DNA from: Apiosordaria backusii
Lineage: Eukaryota; Ascomycota; Sordariomycetes; Sordariales; Lasiosphaeriaceae
Length of the DNA: 64,000 bases
Direction of reading: 5' to 3'
Assembly (NCBI GenBank): GCA_030549205.1
Contig: JAUKTV010000012.1
Location: 682,001-746,000 of the forward strand
Shown: positions 23,083 through 34,905 of the stretch, in pieces
Layout of the letters: each line of letters starts with the position of its first letter
How positions within the stretch are numbered: the stretch's first letter is position 1
Translations under genes and position numbers: made by a program
Notes under the pieces: model-generated
What the model was told of the DNA's origin: nothing
Database searches by the model: none
The model's input: only the letters and a program-made list of their open reading frames with translations

Positions 23083-26000
23083 TTAGTTATCCAAGATCCC
23101 CAACCCCAGCTCCTCCTCACCCCCTCCCTCGACATCGTTAACAGACCCCAAACTGATCCTCGAATCCCAGCTCCTCCTCCCTCGTTCACCTCTTCCCCCC
23201 TTCACAGTCGTAGCGGGGCTCGAAGACCGGCTCCGGTTAGTATTGGCGAAAGAAACAATCTGTCCATTTCCCACTCTGACTCCCGCAGCTGCCTTTGGTG
23301 GCGAAGTCGACAGCGGCGAGGGTGAACCACCTCTAGCTGTCCCTCTAACGGCTCGATATCGCGGGATGCTCGAGTTACTACCGCTACCTCTTGAACTACG
23401 CGGTGGTGTGGAAGGTGGAGGCAAAGATGAAGTTCCAGCTATCGGTACGGGCGTTGAAAGGGGAGGTGAATTCTTCGGTGTGAGGGTTGGGGTTGGGGCA
23501 GGCAGCGTTGGCTGTTGACGTGGTGACGTGGTTGGTGTAGGTGAGGAGGAAATGCTGAGGTTTGATCGGCGGGGTGGGGGTGGGTGTTGTTGACGGGATG
23601 GGAGGGAGATAGTTGGGTATGAGAACGACATTCTGTCATTGGTGCTGTCGACCTCTGTCTCCCATCTTCTCACACTGACAGGCGCCGCCGGGGGTCGAAA
23701 GGGAGAGGTTGAATGTGCCGGGCTTGAGTTTGCTGATCGAGTTCCTCTGTCTCCACTGCCCCTGAAGATGGGCGCTGGAGGGACTGTGATGTTCTCTTGT
23801 TGTGGAGGAGCCGACTTTGACAAAGAGGAGCGGGGTGTGCTGGAAGGGGAAAGAAGCTTCTTCACTGTGGCTGCTGTCCAGGTTTTGGAGTCGGATAGCA
23901 TTTTGCTCAGCCCTGTCGAGAAATCTGACCCTAACGCCTCGGACTCCGGGGCTGGTGTTTGCTGGGTTTGTGGGAGGGAGTAACTATTGCGACCCAGGAG
24001 AGGTAGAGTCTTTGGCCGAGATGGGACTGGATCAGGCGGTGGGATAACAGACGGTGGTGGCGATGTGGAAAGCTTGATCTTGTTGAGCGATTGTTCCGCG
24101 TCGCTTCTAGCTGTGAGATGCTCACTCCTTGGAATAGGAAATCGCGACTGAGAAGGTCCGCGTCGGGTTAAGAGAGAGGCCAGGGCGACTTCGTTGGTGA
24201 GGGCTACACGGGCGTTGGCGAGGACCGTTTTGTCGCGCCAGGAACTGGGCCTGAGGAGGTTCTCATATGAGGGATTGTTGGTTGGTGTGAGGAAGCCGGC
24301 GGCATCGACGGTAGTTGTGGCCGAGGGCGTAACCGTGGGGAAAGGTGGGACGACTGTTGCTCTGTCATCTTCGTCGCTGCTTGCAGGATCTCGGAGAGTT
24401 GGCATCTCTGGCATGTCAGGCATCAAAGCCAAGCTAGGATATGGCGCTCCCTGATCTTCGTCCTCTTCTTCCTGTAACTGAGTAACAGGAAATTCCATAG
24501 GGTTCATCTCTTCCACGCCGGGGCTCTGCAGCTCAGCACCCCAGCTATTTTGGCTTTCACCACTCTGAATCGTCCCATCGCTTTGGGACTCTGTCCCACT
24601 GCCATACCGCACCCGGTCAAAGACGCTGACAGGCTCCTCGTCATCTTCGTCGCCTGAAACATGCTGACCACCCTGAACATTCACCTGTTCAATCTGCCAC
24701 CGTATTCTCGCCAGCCTCTCCTCCAACTGCGCCCTCGCCTTATCCAACCCATTCGGCTTCGGGTATCTCCGGCTCTTCTCAAACCTCTTCACATTCTTCA
24801 ACAGCTTCTCCCCATGGATACAATACCTCCGATAATCATCCGGCAACCTCCCAATCTTCCTCCTCCTCCTCCCCTCAAACCCACCATACCCCTCATACCC
24901 ACATGTAATCCTCCTATCAGCCTCATCATAACTCCTACACCAAATCGCTGTCGACCTCTCCAGCCAGAAATGCGCCTCCCTCTTCTGATGCAAGCTCTCC
25001 ATAAAGAATGCCTGAACCACACTGTGAATCCGCAGAATATCCAAACTCGGCTCAGTATGGTTGCCATTCCCATTCCCATACCCACTCTGCCTCGACGAGC
25101 TCCTCCCCCCTGTACTCCCACCAGAACTCTCAGTATAATACTCCCCCGAAACCTCATTCCTCTCCACCAACCCAAAAGCAATCAGCACCCTCATCGTATT
25201 CCCCAAACTAGGCGACCCGCCCCTGACCCTATCCCTCGTCTTGACAGGCGTGACTTTATCCCCCAACGCCCCCATCCCAATCCCTAACCCGAGCATCTCA
25301 ACAGGAACGTGCTGATCCCAGAAACTGAGCAAACTAATCAAGTTCAGACTCGCGTTTTCTCCCCTTGTTTCCAATTGCCTCACCACCGCTTTGTACGCAT
25401 GCAACTCGCTCAACCCACCCACCCCGTTCCTCCCACTCTTATAACTAGCCAGATACCTTCCCAGCGGCTCCCTCGTTGCCTTGAGATGCTGCGCAGCAAC
25501 ATGAATCATAAGCGGCAACCTCCCCATCAAATTCACCAACTCCAAACTAACCGCCAACTCCTCAGGCGAAAACGGTGGTTTCCTCTCCAGCTCCAACAGC
25601 AAAAGCTGCTGCGCCTGTACAGGCGTGAGTAACCCAAGCTTGATAACCTGCGGATTATCCCACTTCGGCTCGCTCGCCACCGCCCTCTCCGTACTTGTAT
25701 ATATCAACGAGCTATTCCTCGCGTCGGGGATGAAATCCGTCAGCCCTGCCATATCGAACTGCAGGCCGTCAAACACCAGCAACCAATTCGACCGATGTAA
25801 CAGCCAGCTCTTCACTGCACAGACAATATCCTTCGTCGTTGTCTTACTGGTCGTTACATTCGCCGAAGATGAGGATGGCAAGAGGGAGTTAGTCTTGGCA
25901 ATCCGCCAAAACATCTGCTCAATCTCCTGCCTTGATTTTGCTCTTATCCAAAAGACACCCCCTGGGTAATCCTGAAGGTGCTGGAAAACATACTGCCGAG

Positions 26001-27906
26001 CGAGGTGAGTTTTCCCGCCGCCGGGGAGGCAGGAGATCAACACGGCGGAGGTCCCTTCACTGCGGCGTTTGCGGTCTTGGAGCATTTCGTGGAGGCCGCG
26101 GAGCTCATCTTGGCGGCCGATGAAGAAAGAGTTGGGGCGGAAGGGTTCGGGGTGGAGGAAGAGGGGCTCTTCTTCGTCTTTTTGTGTTGTAGGTGGTAGT
26201 TGCTGGAGGGGTAGAGGCTGGGGGATCGGGTGGGCTTGGGTTGGCGTTTGAGCGGTTGAAGTCGGTTCGGGGTTGTGTAATGAATGGACGGACTCGATCA
26301 TCAGTGCCGGGGAGGATGACATGGATGTGATCGACTCGACTAAGGAAGGTCTGGGTTGATGACGGAGGGAAACTATTTCATTACTGCCTTCTGCTAAAGA
26401 GGCACAAAACTATCAGCCCTTGTTCCAGAAACGTAAACGCCGATGTAACCGCCACCCATTATTTTGAAGATCCTCTCGCGTAACACAAAAGGACTTTCTC
26501 TTCTTTCAGGCTTCAACAAAACTCAGGGGTAATCAGGGTAAGGAAGCTGGCGTCCACAAATGCAGCCATATTCAGACGGGACAGGCGACAACCTACCAAT
26601 TGCCTGTTGACGTGCGCTCGAGGCCAAGACGCTTTCCTGTGAACAGCATCAGTATCCCACCTTCTTTAGCAGAGCTTCAATGGGAAAAAAGACTCACATA
26701 AGGCCTAGCCCTCTCAAAATTCTCCAAACTCGCCCTCAACTGCCTATCCTTCTCCTCCAGCACCCACCTAGGCGGAATCAAATTCACCCCATCCGCCACC
26801 CACTGCCTAATCGTCGTCGACACATTCCTCCAACCCGGCGCATTCTCCCCCTCAAACTTACACATCCCTGAGTGGTCCTTCTCAATCCCATAATACGTCA
26901 CCCCCGGCAACTGAGGTCCAGCACTCGCAGCATCCACAACCAATATCCTAACCCCCCTTTATTACCCCCCTGCCCCTTGTTTTGTGAGTCGTGGTGAAAA
27001 GACTTACTTGCTCCCCCTAACATCACTCGTATGGCACTCATGCACCATCTGTATCCTAAACCTCTGATAAACATCCAAAAAGTGCCCATTAATCTCCTGC
27101 AGCGTCTCGTTGTCCTTCTTCAGCGCTTTCAACAGCACCGACTGCGTCTCAAACAGTTTTCTCGGAATGGCAACGTCGCTCATATACTGCAGCACCCGTC
27201 CCCAAATCGCCACGTCACTTCCATTATGTGGTGTTCCCAAGAAGATAATTCCGTATGTCGAGACAAACACACTCCTGAAATCTTCTTGATGGTGAGCCCG
27301 GACGTCATTGCTGTACAGCAGTGCTCTCTTGACTAGGATCCCACCTAGACTGTGCGCAACCCAGATGATCGGGTTTCTTTCCGTGTTGTCGGCCTTCCGG
27401 TGGTGGGTTAACGAGGCGATAAGGGATTGCGCGTGCTGATGGACGAAATTATCGGATGGGGAACGACCCCTGTCTTTGCGGGAGGAGTACACGTCTGCGT
27501 TGTAGCCATAAACAAGGATGTTGGCGTGCTGGTCTTTGAGGGCGGCAGGCAAGAGGTCGGTGGGCCAGTAGACGCCATTTTCTCGAGAGGTCCACGTCTT
27601 GAGTGGATCGCCGTTGAGGCCATGGACAAGGACGATATCGGCTTTGGCGAGAGGGTGGGAGTAGACTGTTGTGAACTCGTAGCGGGAGGGAGGGAGGTTG
27701 ATTGTGCCTTGTTCCTATTTTGTGAAGAGTGAGGGTGTTAGTGAGTGGTTGATGGGAGTGGACGATAGGGATAGGGATAAGGGTTCTTTGTCAACCGCGG
27801 CCCGGTCCGCACGGCAGTTGGTTTACCCGTCAGGGCCCGGCAGTGCAGCTTGTTCAGGTTGGCCGAAAGAAGAGATGGAAGATGAGGTCCCAACATTACT
27901 CACCAT
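23083..27906 (-). CDS. NLR: alpha/beta-hydrolase (SesB-like) + NB-ARC protein
   Basis: Predicted five exons: 27906-27904 (ATG only), 27714-27008, 26947-26698, 26636-26597, 26393-23083; 1,436 residues. The N-terminal lipase-like domain has 'LVHGLNGDP', the nucleophile motif 'AHSLGG' (Ser near 123), 'FLGTPHNGSD' and the probable catalytic His in 'DHSGMCKF' (near 262). A nucleotide-binding domain follows: P-loop 'LPGGGKTHLA' (near 457), Walker B 'LLVFDG' (near 538) and 'GRLPLMIH'. A winged-helix-like segment with 'RVLIAFGLVE' comes next. The last 500 or more residues are Ser/Pro-rich and apparently disordered; no WD, TPR or ankyrin repeats are seen. In fungi such hydrolase-NB-ARC proteins belong to the heterokaryon-incompatibility/innate-immunity-like repertoire. 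The 203-bp intron 26596-26394 is long and is the weakest join; if it is wrong, hydrolase and NB-ARC could be two genes. Confidence 0.75.
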
Positions 27907-29724
27907 GCTTGCTTTTTTTTCGAGGAGAGCCGCTCAACGGACAAAGATGAGATGAAAGAAAAGTGAGAGTCCACCATTAGTCCACCTTGGCATCGACGAC
28001 GACAAGGAGCTGACTATTGGTGTAAAGTGAGTGCTGAGAATAAAATGAACGATATGAAAGTCTTATACCAAAAGGTTGCCCGAACACTATGCTAAGCCAC
28101 CAAACGAGAGGCGACCAGGCGCTGTCTTGTATATAAACCGGTATCAATCTCTTCTTCCAGATCATAAGAAACATAGACCCGATAGTCGTGTGCGACTCGA
28201 TCCAGTCTTTACGTACTCGCCCGCCCATATTCGGGCGAGAAATAGGATGGAGAAGCACACATCATCCATCAGAGTCATCAGCGGACCTCGACACACGAGC
28301 GCCTACAATGTCCATTGTTTGCCCCGTTGAGGCAGCTGGTTAAGACAAAATGCGACGAAGCAAGGTTGAAAAAAAGCAACTGTCACGAGCCCAGTGGTTT
28401 GGGTGACCACTCAGTAGTGTGCACCTGAGCCGGCCTTGGGACGCGGTTGGTTGGAGCAGTTGGGGTAGCGTCAACCTGTTTCAGTTGACCGGCACAGAAC
28501 TCGAAAAAGGACTATCAAGGAACGGTCCGTCGGCTGTTGGCTCAAAGTTGTTGCAGTTTGAGTGTTCGCTATTGGTTTTGTCTACTTCGAGTCAGTGATC
28601 TCGGATGGGACTGTGACTTGAAGCCTTCTCAGGAGTTTGCGAAGTACAGCGTGGTGATTCGTGATACATGCTGGTGCACAAGCACACACCCAGGCAGTCC
28701 AGCGCAAGAATGATGTGCCACACTCGGGACCGGGCCCCGCCTTGGCTTTGTGTGGTATCAGGTACTAGAAAATGGTTTTAGAGATTCCAGCTGTTGGTCT
28801 TGAAGGCGTTGAGTGACCGGCAGTTGAGCGCATGGAGGTGGGTTGCATCTGGGGCTGGACGGCCTGTCAAAACTGACTGTTCAGATGCAAGTGGTGCGCG
28901 TGGCAGGCGAATGCTAACGTCAGACTTGTGGAACATGATAGTTGTAGAGACAGCAATATTTCAAAAACCTGTCATCAAGAAAACTGATAGTGTGAGCAAG
29001 GAAACGCACGTAAGTAGCATACAATTCTGTCTCGGGAACCCTGTCCTTGAATCGAGCTTTGGTAATAACATCGTATTTGTCGGTCTGGAAGATGCAGAAT
29101 AGACTTCTCACGAGCTGGAGAGGGACCGTGGAACTGTGATGGAAGCACTAATGGCCGTTACTTTGGAGAAAAATAGGTCTGAATGCTAGCCCTTGTCTAG
29201 CCGGGAGCAAGGCAGTGCAGTGTGACACAGAGCGCTTGAGGTGCTGCTTTGACAGGAGTCCCAAGGGGAACTTCATGCTCGGCCGTTCCTGCTAATGACG
29301 ATCACATATCGGCGTCCCAGCTGACACTTTGGGAAAGCGGCCGTATTTCTGAGAATATACAATAATGGTCTGGAAACGCCCGAGGGATGCCGTGTAATCG
29401 GGAAATAGTTGACGGGCAACGTTTCGTGCGACTCTTGGAATGTTTGTGTTGGACTACGCAAGTAGCGCTAAACTCAAGTTCGAGAATGGTGAGCCTGTCG
29501 TGCCTGTCAGGATCAATAGTTGGGGAGTGAGCAACAAAGGCCGCGCTTGTCGCGCAAACCACGATACGAGTCGGAGTAAGACAGGTGGACGTGCTGAGGT
29601 CACCATGGGCTTCTTCGGCTCAAAGATGACCCCCACGATCTTTGTGTCAAGCCAGTCTGATAATGCGATCGAAGGCGGTGTCAAGAGGTAATGGCCGCAT
29701 CGAGAGCATCTGAGACTTTTGCCC
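27907..29724. other. Intergenic, no supportable gene
   Basis: 1.8 kb between the NLR start and the FHA-gene stop, both on the minus strand. ORFs of 60-137 codons occur on both strands but have no recognisable motif and no coherent splice structure. I see only NLR promoter sequence and FHA 3' UTR here. Confidence 0.5.
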
Positions 29725-30762
29725 CTATGTCCTTGGCGCAAGCATGAGGACGTACTCTCTTGTGCTGGAGCCGAACTGTACCATATCCTTATTCCGTAGC
29801 TCCAAATAGCGACTTTCTGGGACCTTGTCGCCGTTGAGCATGGTGCCGTTGGCGCTTTCGAGGTCAATCAAGTACGGTTTCACCCGGCCAATCTTGTCGC
29901 CGAACTCGTTGCGCTTCTCTGTGTATCGGAACTGGATGACGGCATGCTGCTTGCTGATGCTGGGATGTTCGGCAAGGAGATCAACGACAGCCTGCTCTCT
30001 CCCGACAAGCCAGCAGCTGCGAGTACCGAGATCGATAGTGTCGACAATGTCTTGGCCTTTAAAGACAAACAGCTTCCACTCGTCGCGCGGCGAAGGTTTT
30101 CGGGCTTCTGGGGGCTCGTGGTATTTTAGCGTGATAGTCGTTCCATCCGCTTGGGTCACCGAGTTGGAAGCAGCAGCCAGTGCACCGGAATTGCCGAAAT
30201 TTGGCTTCTCCTTGGGCTTCTCAGGCTCGTCGCCACGGCTGACGGCAAAGGAGTCACCCTGAGAGGGTAATGGACCACGATGTTTGACGAGATTCCGCTG
30301 GCCATCGGGCTTTGTTTCTTTGCGTTCCAGGTCGCGTGTTGAACTCGGCCTCGGCCGTGAGTGTGAATGCCTGCCCTCTGGACTGCGATGGCGCCTTCGA
30401 CGGTCTCTGCCGCCATTATCCGAGTTGTCGTCATCTCGCTGCCGACGCGACGGCCTCGCCTCTGGTGATTCGTCCCGTCGTTTTCTATTGTTTCTTTCCT
30501 TGCTCTTATTCCTGTGGCTACGATCCCCTCGGTCCCGATCTCTGTGCCCGTCTCTTTCTCTTCTTCTTTCTCTATCCCTATCCCTGTCCCTTGACCGAGA
30601 GCGTTGATCCCGACCTCCTGGAGACCTCGAGCGCCGGCGATGGCCGCGTTCACTGGACCGCGTTCGACGGCTGCTTCTGTCTGTGTCCGTTGGCTCCCTG
30701 TCCCTGTCGTACTTTGTCGAACGCGACCGGTGGCGGTCTTCTCTTGGAGAGCGGTCGCCCAT
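29725..30762 (-). CDS. FHA-domain RS-rich protein, SNIP1/Pml1-like
   Basis: Single exon, 345 residues. The N-terminal 150 residues are an extreme Arg/Ser/Asp/Glu-rich tract of alternating 'RDRDRDRE' character, typical of splicing-associated proteins. The C-terminal half is a forkhead-associated domain: 'CWLVGRE', 'ISKQHAVIQF', 'YLIDLESANGTMLNG', where the conserved Gly-Arg, Ser-x-x-His and Asn-Gly of the FHA phosphothreonine pocket are visible. This arrangement matches human SNIP1 and yeast Pml1 of the RES (retention and splicing) complex, which helps hold unspliced pre-mRNA in the nucleus. The ending 'YVLM' is at the usual place for that family. Expected in the nucleus. Divergent from the RBR ligase gene with a 1.1-kb spacer containing a minisatellite. 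Confidence 0.88.
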   Translation of the reverse strand: MGDRSPREDRHRSRSTKYDRDREPTDTDRSSRRTRSSERGHRRRSRSPGGRDQRSRSRDRDRDRERRRERDGHRDRDRGDRSHRNKSKERNNRKRRDESPEARPSRRQRDDDNSDNGGRDRRRRHRSPEGRHSHSRPRPSSTRDLERKETKPDGQRNLVKHRGPLPSQGDSFAVSRGDEPEKPKEKPNFGNSGALAAASNSVTQADGTTITLKYHEPPEARKPSPRDEWKLFVFKGQDIVDTIDLGTRSCWLVGREQAVVDLLAEHPSISKQHAVIQFRYTEKRNEFGDKIGRVKPYLIDLESANGTMLNGDKVPESRYLELRNKDMVQFGSSTREYVLMLAPRT

Positions 30763-30996
30763 TGCTGCTGACTTAACAACCCTAACCTGGACTTGTCGAA
30801 ATCAATATGTAGTTTGTTTTTTGGTATTTCAGGTTGATATTCAAAGAATCAAAGGATCGATTATCGCCAATGCTGGAGATGAATGCGCGACGCAATCCAG
30901 TGGGGCTTCCAAGAGGAGACAGGGGTCCCGCTGCCTGGCCGCTGTGGGGGCGCTTGTGCTGCGGCACGCTGTGGACAAAAAAACTGGTACTACAAG

Positions 30997-31143
30997 TGTT
31001 CAACAGGCATCAAAACACAGTTGACAGACCACATAAGATAGCTGTAAGGCCTCGAAAGATAGGCGGTAGACCTTTAAAGATAGTCGATAGACCTTTAAAG
31101 ATAGTCAACAGGCATAAAAATGGTGTAATAGGCCTTTAAATGC
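30997..31143 (+). repeat. 21-bp degenerate minisatellite, seven units
   Basis: Seven consecutive units of exactly 21 bp, starting at 30997, 31018, 31039, 31060, 31081, 31102 and 31123. Units 4 and 5 (TAGGCGGTAGACCTTTAAAG, TAGTCGATAGACCTTTAAAG) are nearly identical; outer units are more diverged. The period is a multiple of three, and one plus-strand frame reads a heptad 'VDRPLKI'-like repeat, but there is no sign of a real gene around it. Confidence 0.85.
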
Positions 31144-31715
31144 AATCGGCACGCCTGTATCTAGTAGTCTATGTGGCAGGTAGCGGTGCCAGCTTTTTTG
31201 TCCAGGGCGTGGGCAGCCACCAGAACTTGAAGGGTGACCGAATGACTCCAGTCTTACATAATCCCGGCGCCCAGCTGAAGCCTGCTCTCTCCCACCTCCT
31301 CCTGCTGGCCGTTCGCATGACCACTGCCAACTCCACCCTCAGTCATCAGCCCGACCCTCGGATGCCTCATAGCATCACCTTCTCTGCTCTTTCTGCATAC
31401 CACTTTGACTTCATAGATTCCAAGTGGCCTGCACCTGTCATTTTAGCTCCCGGCCGCCCAGCATTCCCCGAACTAAGGAACCCGCGCAAGACACGGTCGT
31501 TAGTGACGAGTGACAAGCAGTCGCCCACCGACCGCCGTCTTCTCGATCCGTCCTCCTACAGCCTTCCCCCGAGCCATACCACCGTTATCAGGAACAACGA
31601 CACATTTCTCTCTCCGGATTACTGGGGATCTTTATAAGCCATTGTTTCCCTCGACCCATCCTTTCCCGCCAGCCTTGTTCGCCCCGGGTGGCGTTACTGG
31701 CACTGCCCCATCACC

Positions 31716-31723
31716 TTATATAA
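31716..31723 (+). promoter_or_regulatory. TATA-like TTATATAA before RBR gene
   Basis: Palindromic TTATATAA stands about 150 bp before the chosen RBR start codon in GC-rich surroundings. Plausible TATA element; not proven. Confidence 0.3.
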
Positions 31724-31870
31724 GCCGGCACCATTCCCCCCACAACCAGAAAGCGGAAAGCCGCTGAGGCGACGATATCCTCTGAAAACATAACTACCCC
31801 TAACAAGAGGATCCTCGCTTCAGCTGGCCCGGATACAGCGCCGCCCACGCCCGTTACTACTACCTCCAAC

Positions 31871-33583
31871 ATGGATACCGACGACGAGTTCATGTCCACC
31901 GTCTCCAGCGAAGAGGACATGCTCCCCGACGACAGTGACAATGATCTTTCTGGTGTTGATGGTTAGTGGCATGCAACTGTATTTCTTTAGACGTTAGATA
32001 CTAACATTTGGTGCTGTGCAGACTTTGGATTCGATGACGAACCAGACCCGGATCTCGATATTCACCACGACATAGGACAGAAGAAAAGGGCGCCCTATGA
32101 TGTCAAGTTTACCGTCTACCAACCACAAGACATCCAACAACAACAAGATGTCTTGGTCAACGAAGTTAATATGATTCTAGATATTTCAAAAGAGGAGGCA
32201 GCCATTCTTCTCCGGTACTTCAGATGGAACAAGGAGCGTTTGCTGGAAGACTATATGGATCGTCCGAACCAGGTTCTTGAGGCCGCCGGTCTTTCCCAAA
32301 CGACGTCTGACCCGCCAAAATTGGAGGTTATTCCTGGATTCTGCTGCGACATCTGCTGCGAAGATGAGGGCGGTCTTCAGTCGTTCGCTCTGAAGTGCGG
32401 CCACAGATTCTGCGTCGACTGCTACCGCCACTATCTGGGACAGAAGATTCGTGAGGAGGGCGAAGCCGCGCGCATTCAGTGTCCTGCCGAGGGTTGTAAC
32501 ATCATCATCGACGCCAGGTCATTGGATCTGCTCGTTACCGCCGAGCTGACGGAACGTTACCACAAACTTCTCAACCGGACCTATGTCGAAGACAAGGAAA
32601 CGCTAAAGTGGTGCCCCGCCCCCGACTGCCAAAATGCCATCGAGTGTGGGATCAAGAAGAAGGACCTGCCTCGGATTGTTCCCACGGTATCCTGCCTGTG
32701 CAGTCACCGGTTCTGCTTTGGGTGCATCTTGAACGACCACCAGCCTGCGCCCTGCGAGTTGGTGAAGAAGTGGCTCAAGAAGTGCGCTGACGACAGTGAA
32801 ACGGCCAACTGGATATCGGCCAATACCAAGGAGTGTCCGAAATGCAACAGCACCATTGAGAAAAATGGCGGTTGTAACCACATGACGTGTCGCAAGTGCA
32901 AGCATGAGTTTTGCTGGATGTGCATGGGTCTTTGGTCGGAGCATGGTACTAGTTGGTACAATTGCAACAGATTTGAGGAAAAGAGCGGAACAGATGCCCG
33001 TGATGCCCAGGCCAAGTCCAGGGTCTCGTTGGAGCGTTATCTCCATTACTACAACCGCTACGCCAATCACGAGCAGTCAGCTCGCCTGGACAAGGACCTT
33101 TACACCAAGACAGAAAAGAAAATGGTTCAACTGCAAAAGGAATCCGGAATGTCATGGATCGAAGTTCAGTATCTGAGCTCTGCGTCGATGGCGCTTCAGA
33201 CCTGCCGCCAGACTTTGATGTGGACATATGCCTTTGCTTTCTACCTCGCTCGCAACAATCTGACTGAGATTTTCGAGGACAACCAAAAGGACCTGGAGTT
33301 GGCGGTCGAATCTCTATCCGAGATGTTTGAGAAGCCTGTGAACGAGCTTGCGGATTCTAAGCTCAAGGTGGACATTATGGACAAGACATCCTATTGCAAC
33401 AAGCGGCGCATTATTTTGCTTGATGATACGGCTCAAAATTTAGCAGAAGGTTTGCGTTCCCTCTATTTGTCTCCGGTATGGTTGAGAATAAAGAGCTAAC
33501 AGCAATGTGTTTCAGGGAAATGGACCTTCAACGTGGAGTTCAGCAACCCGACACCCATCGGTGGGCCAAGCTCTCGTCGATAG
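31871..33583 (+). CDS. Ariadne-type RBR E3 ubiquitin ligase
   Basis: Predicted three exons: 31871-31961, 32022-33449, 33516-33583; 528 residues. It is a RING-between-RING ligase of the Ariadne/HHARI group, which transfers ubiquitin through a cysteine thioester. The acidic N-terminus ('MDTDDEF') is followed by a UBA-like segment ('NMILDISKEEAAILLRYFRW'). RING1 starts with 'CDICCEDEG' near residue 137 ('CGHRFCVDCYRHYLG'). An IBR domain and RING2 ('CPKCNSTIEKNGGCNHM') follow; the Cys near residue 315 is the expected catalytic one. The helical Ariadne region ends with 'EGKWTFNVEFSNPTP', which is only obtained after removing the last intron. I chose the ATG opening 'MDTDDEFMS' because it matches the usual family start and no in-frame ATG precedes it before a stop. 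Confidence 0.93.
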
Positions 33584-34905
33584 AAGGGACGCTTGAAGAG
33601 ATTCACTCACTTTATCCGATCAGCATTTTAGACCTAGCATTCAGCATGTCCGAGCGCTGCTCTTCCTCTTTTCTTTCGACTTTGTGGTTTTCTTTCATCT
33701 GGGGCTTGCCGTGGATGGGCAAATCGGTGGTACGGGTTTACGGTGCCCCGGGGGTCTTCTAGAGTGCGTTCGCGTCGGATAAGACCTTTGAACGATGGGT
33801 GAGCCGTTGAGGCCGGTCTTATGGCGGGCATGGATTAGCGACATTGGCGGGAGTTTAACATTTGCTTTGGGAGGGAACTAGGCTCAAGCTTCCTCTGTGT
33901 TTGGAATTAGAGGGAGGACAATAGCAAAGGGAACGCATATGGGCAACACGGAAGGGGGGGAAATTATATGGAATGTTTTGTTTTTTTACTGTTGACTGTT
34001 TTTATCATGAGATTTCGAGCGACGAACTTTGCCATAGAAGACGAAAGGTCGAGCAACAATAGTACATTTTACGCTACTCTACAACCATGATCTTTGTTGG
34101 AAGCGTCATGCGGACGTGGTTCCTGTGTCGCGACGCCCCGCCTTGTGATGTCCTTTGGCTTGGCCTTGTCCCGTCAAGGCAGTTCGTGTGGGGTAGAGAT
34201 GCCCCGGAGGCTGAACCGGCATCTGGGGTTGGGTCCAGATCCACAGCGCCGACCTTCGGTCCATTTTTTAGCTGAAAGACCCGCCGTGAATTTGGTGAAG
34301 AGACCGTCCAACTTGAGGGTGTCTGTGTTGCGTGTTGCATGCTTCTAGAGGGGATCAAAGGGGTCTGAAGTCTAAAGTGTGTGCAGGACGAGATGCAGAA
34401 GCGTCCAATCGAAACCGGCGGGCCTTAAACATATACCCGCGCCCCGCGTAAACACTTGGCCGACGGTTTCCGATTCCTTACTGATGCGGGAGGGACTGGG
34501 TCAATTCTCAACCCTCTGCCGAACAGCCTTTCCGAAGGGCGGAGACATGCCGGGGAACTAGGGACCACGGCACTGGCGTCGGCCATTGACGGGATTTCGT
34601 AGGTAACCCCATCGCGCCGCCCGCGGCTTCGCTGCGATCCGATGACTTGAGTTTACGTAGGGACTTTTGTTTTCTTTTCTTCAGGTCTGAATTTTTCTTC
34701 TCTTCTTTTTTATTTTTTATTTTTCCCCGTGCTATTCCTCTCCATCTTCAGATCCTCATTCTCTTCGAGTTCGGGACTAGATTATAACAGTTGCTCTCTC
34801 TCCACATTGCGACTGTTGTAACCTCAACTGCTATCCCACCGATACCCGCTTCTCACTCTCTCTTAAGTCCGAACTCATTCTTTTTGAGTGAGATTATCTT
34901 TCAAG
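33584..34905. other. Intergenic with pyrimidine-rich leader
   Basis: 1.3 kb holding the RBR 3' UTR and the CoA-transferase promoter. A T/C-rich tract at about 34666-34740 precedes the start codon, typical of well-expressed fungal promoters. No gene is seen. Confidence 0.5.

Larger units (their letters stand above)
30763..31870. other. Divergent intergenic spacer with minisatellite
   Basis: 1.1 kb between FHA-gene and RBR-gene starts. It includes a 21-bp minisatellite and a TATA-like TTATATAA. An ATG ORF at 31140-31637 (165 codons) has no recognisable motif and is not accepted as a gene. Confidence 0.5.

Noticed and set aside
30834..31139. 101-codon ORF with a heptad repeat 'VDRPLKI'
   Set aside because: The peptide repeat is only the reading of the 21-bp minisatellite. 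No conserved start, partner exon or domain was found.
31140..31637. 165-codon plus-strand ORF
   Set aside because: No recognisable domain, no start or splice context, lies in the promoter side of the RBR gene.
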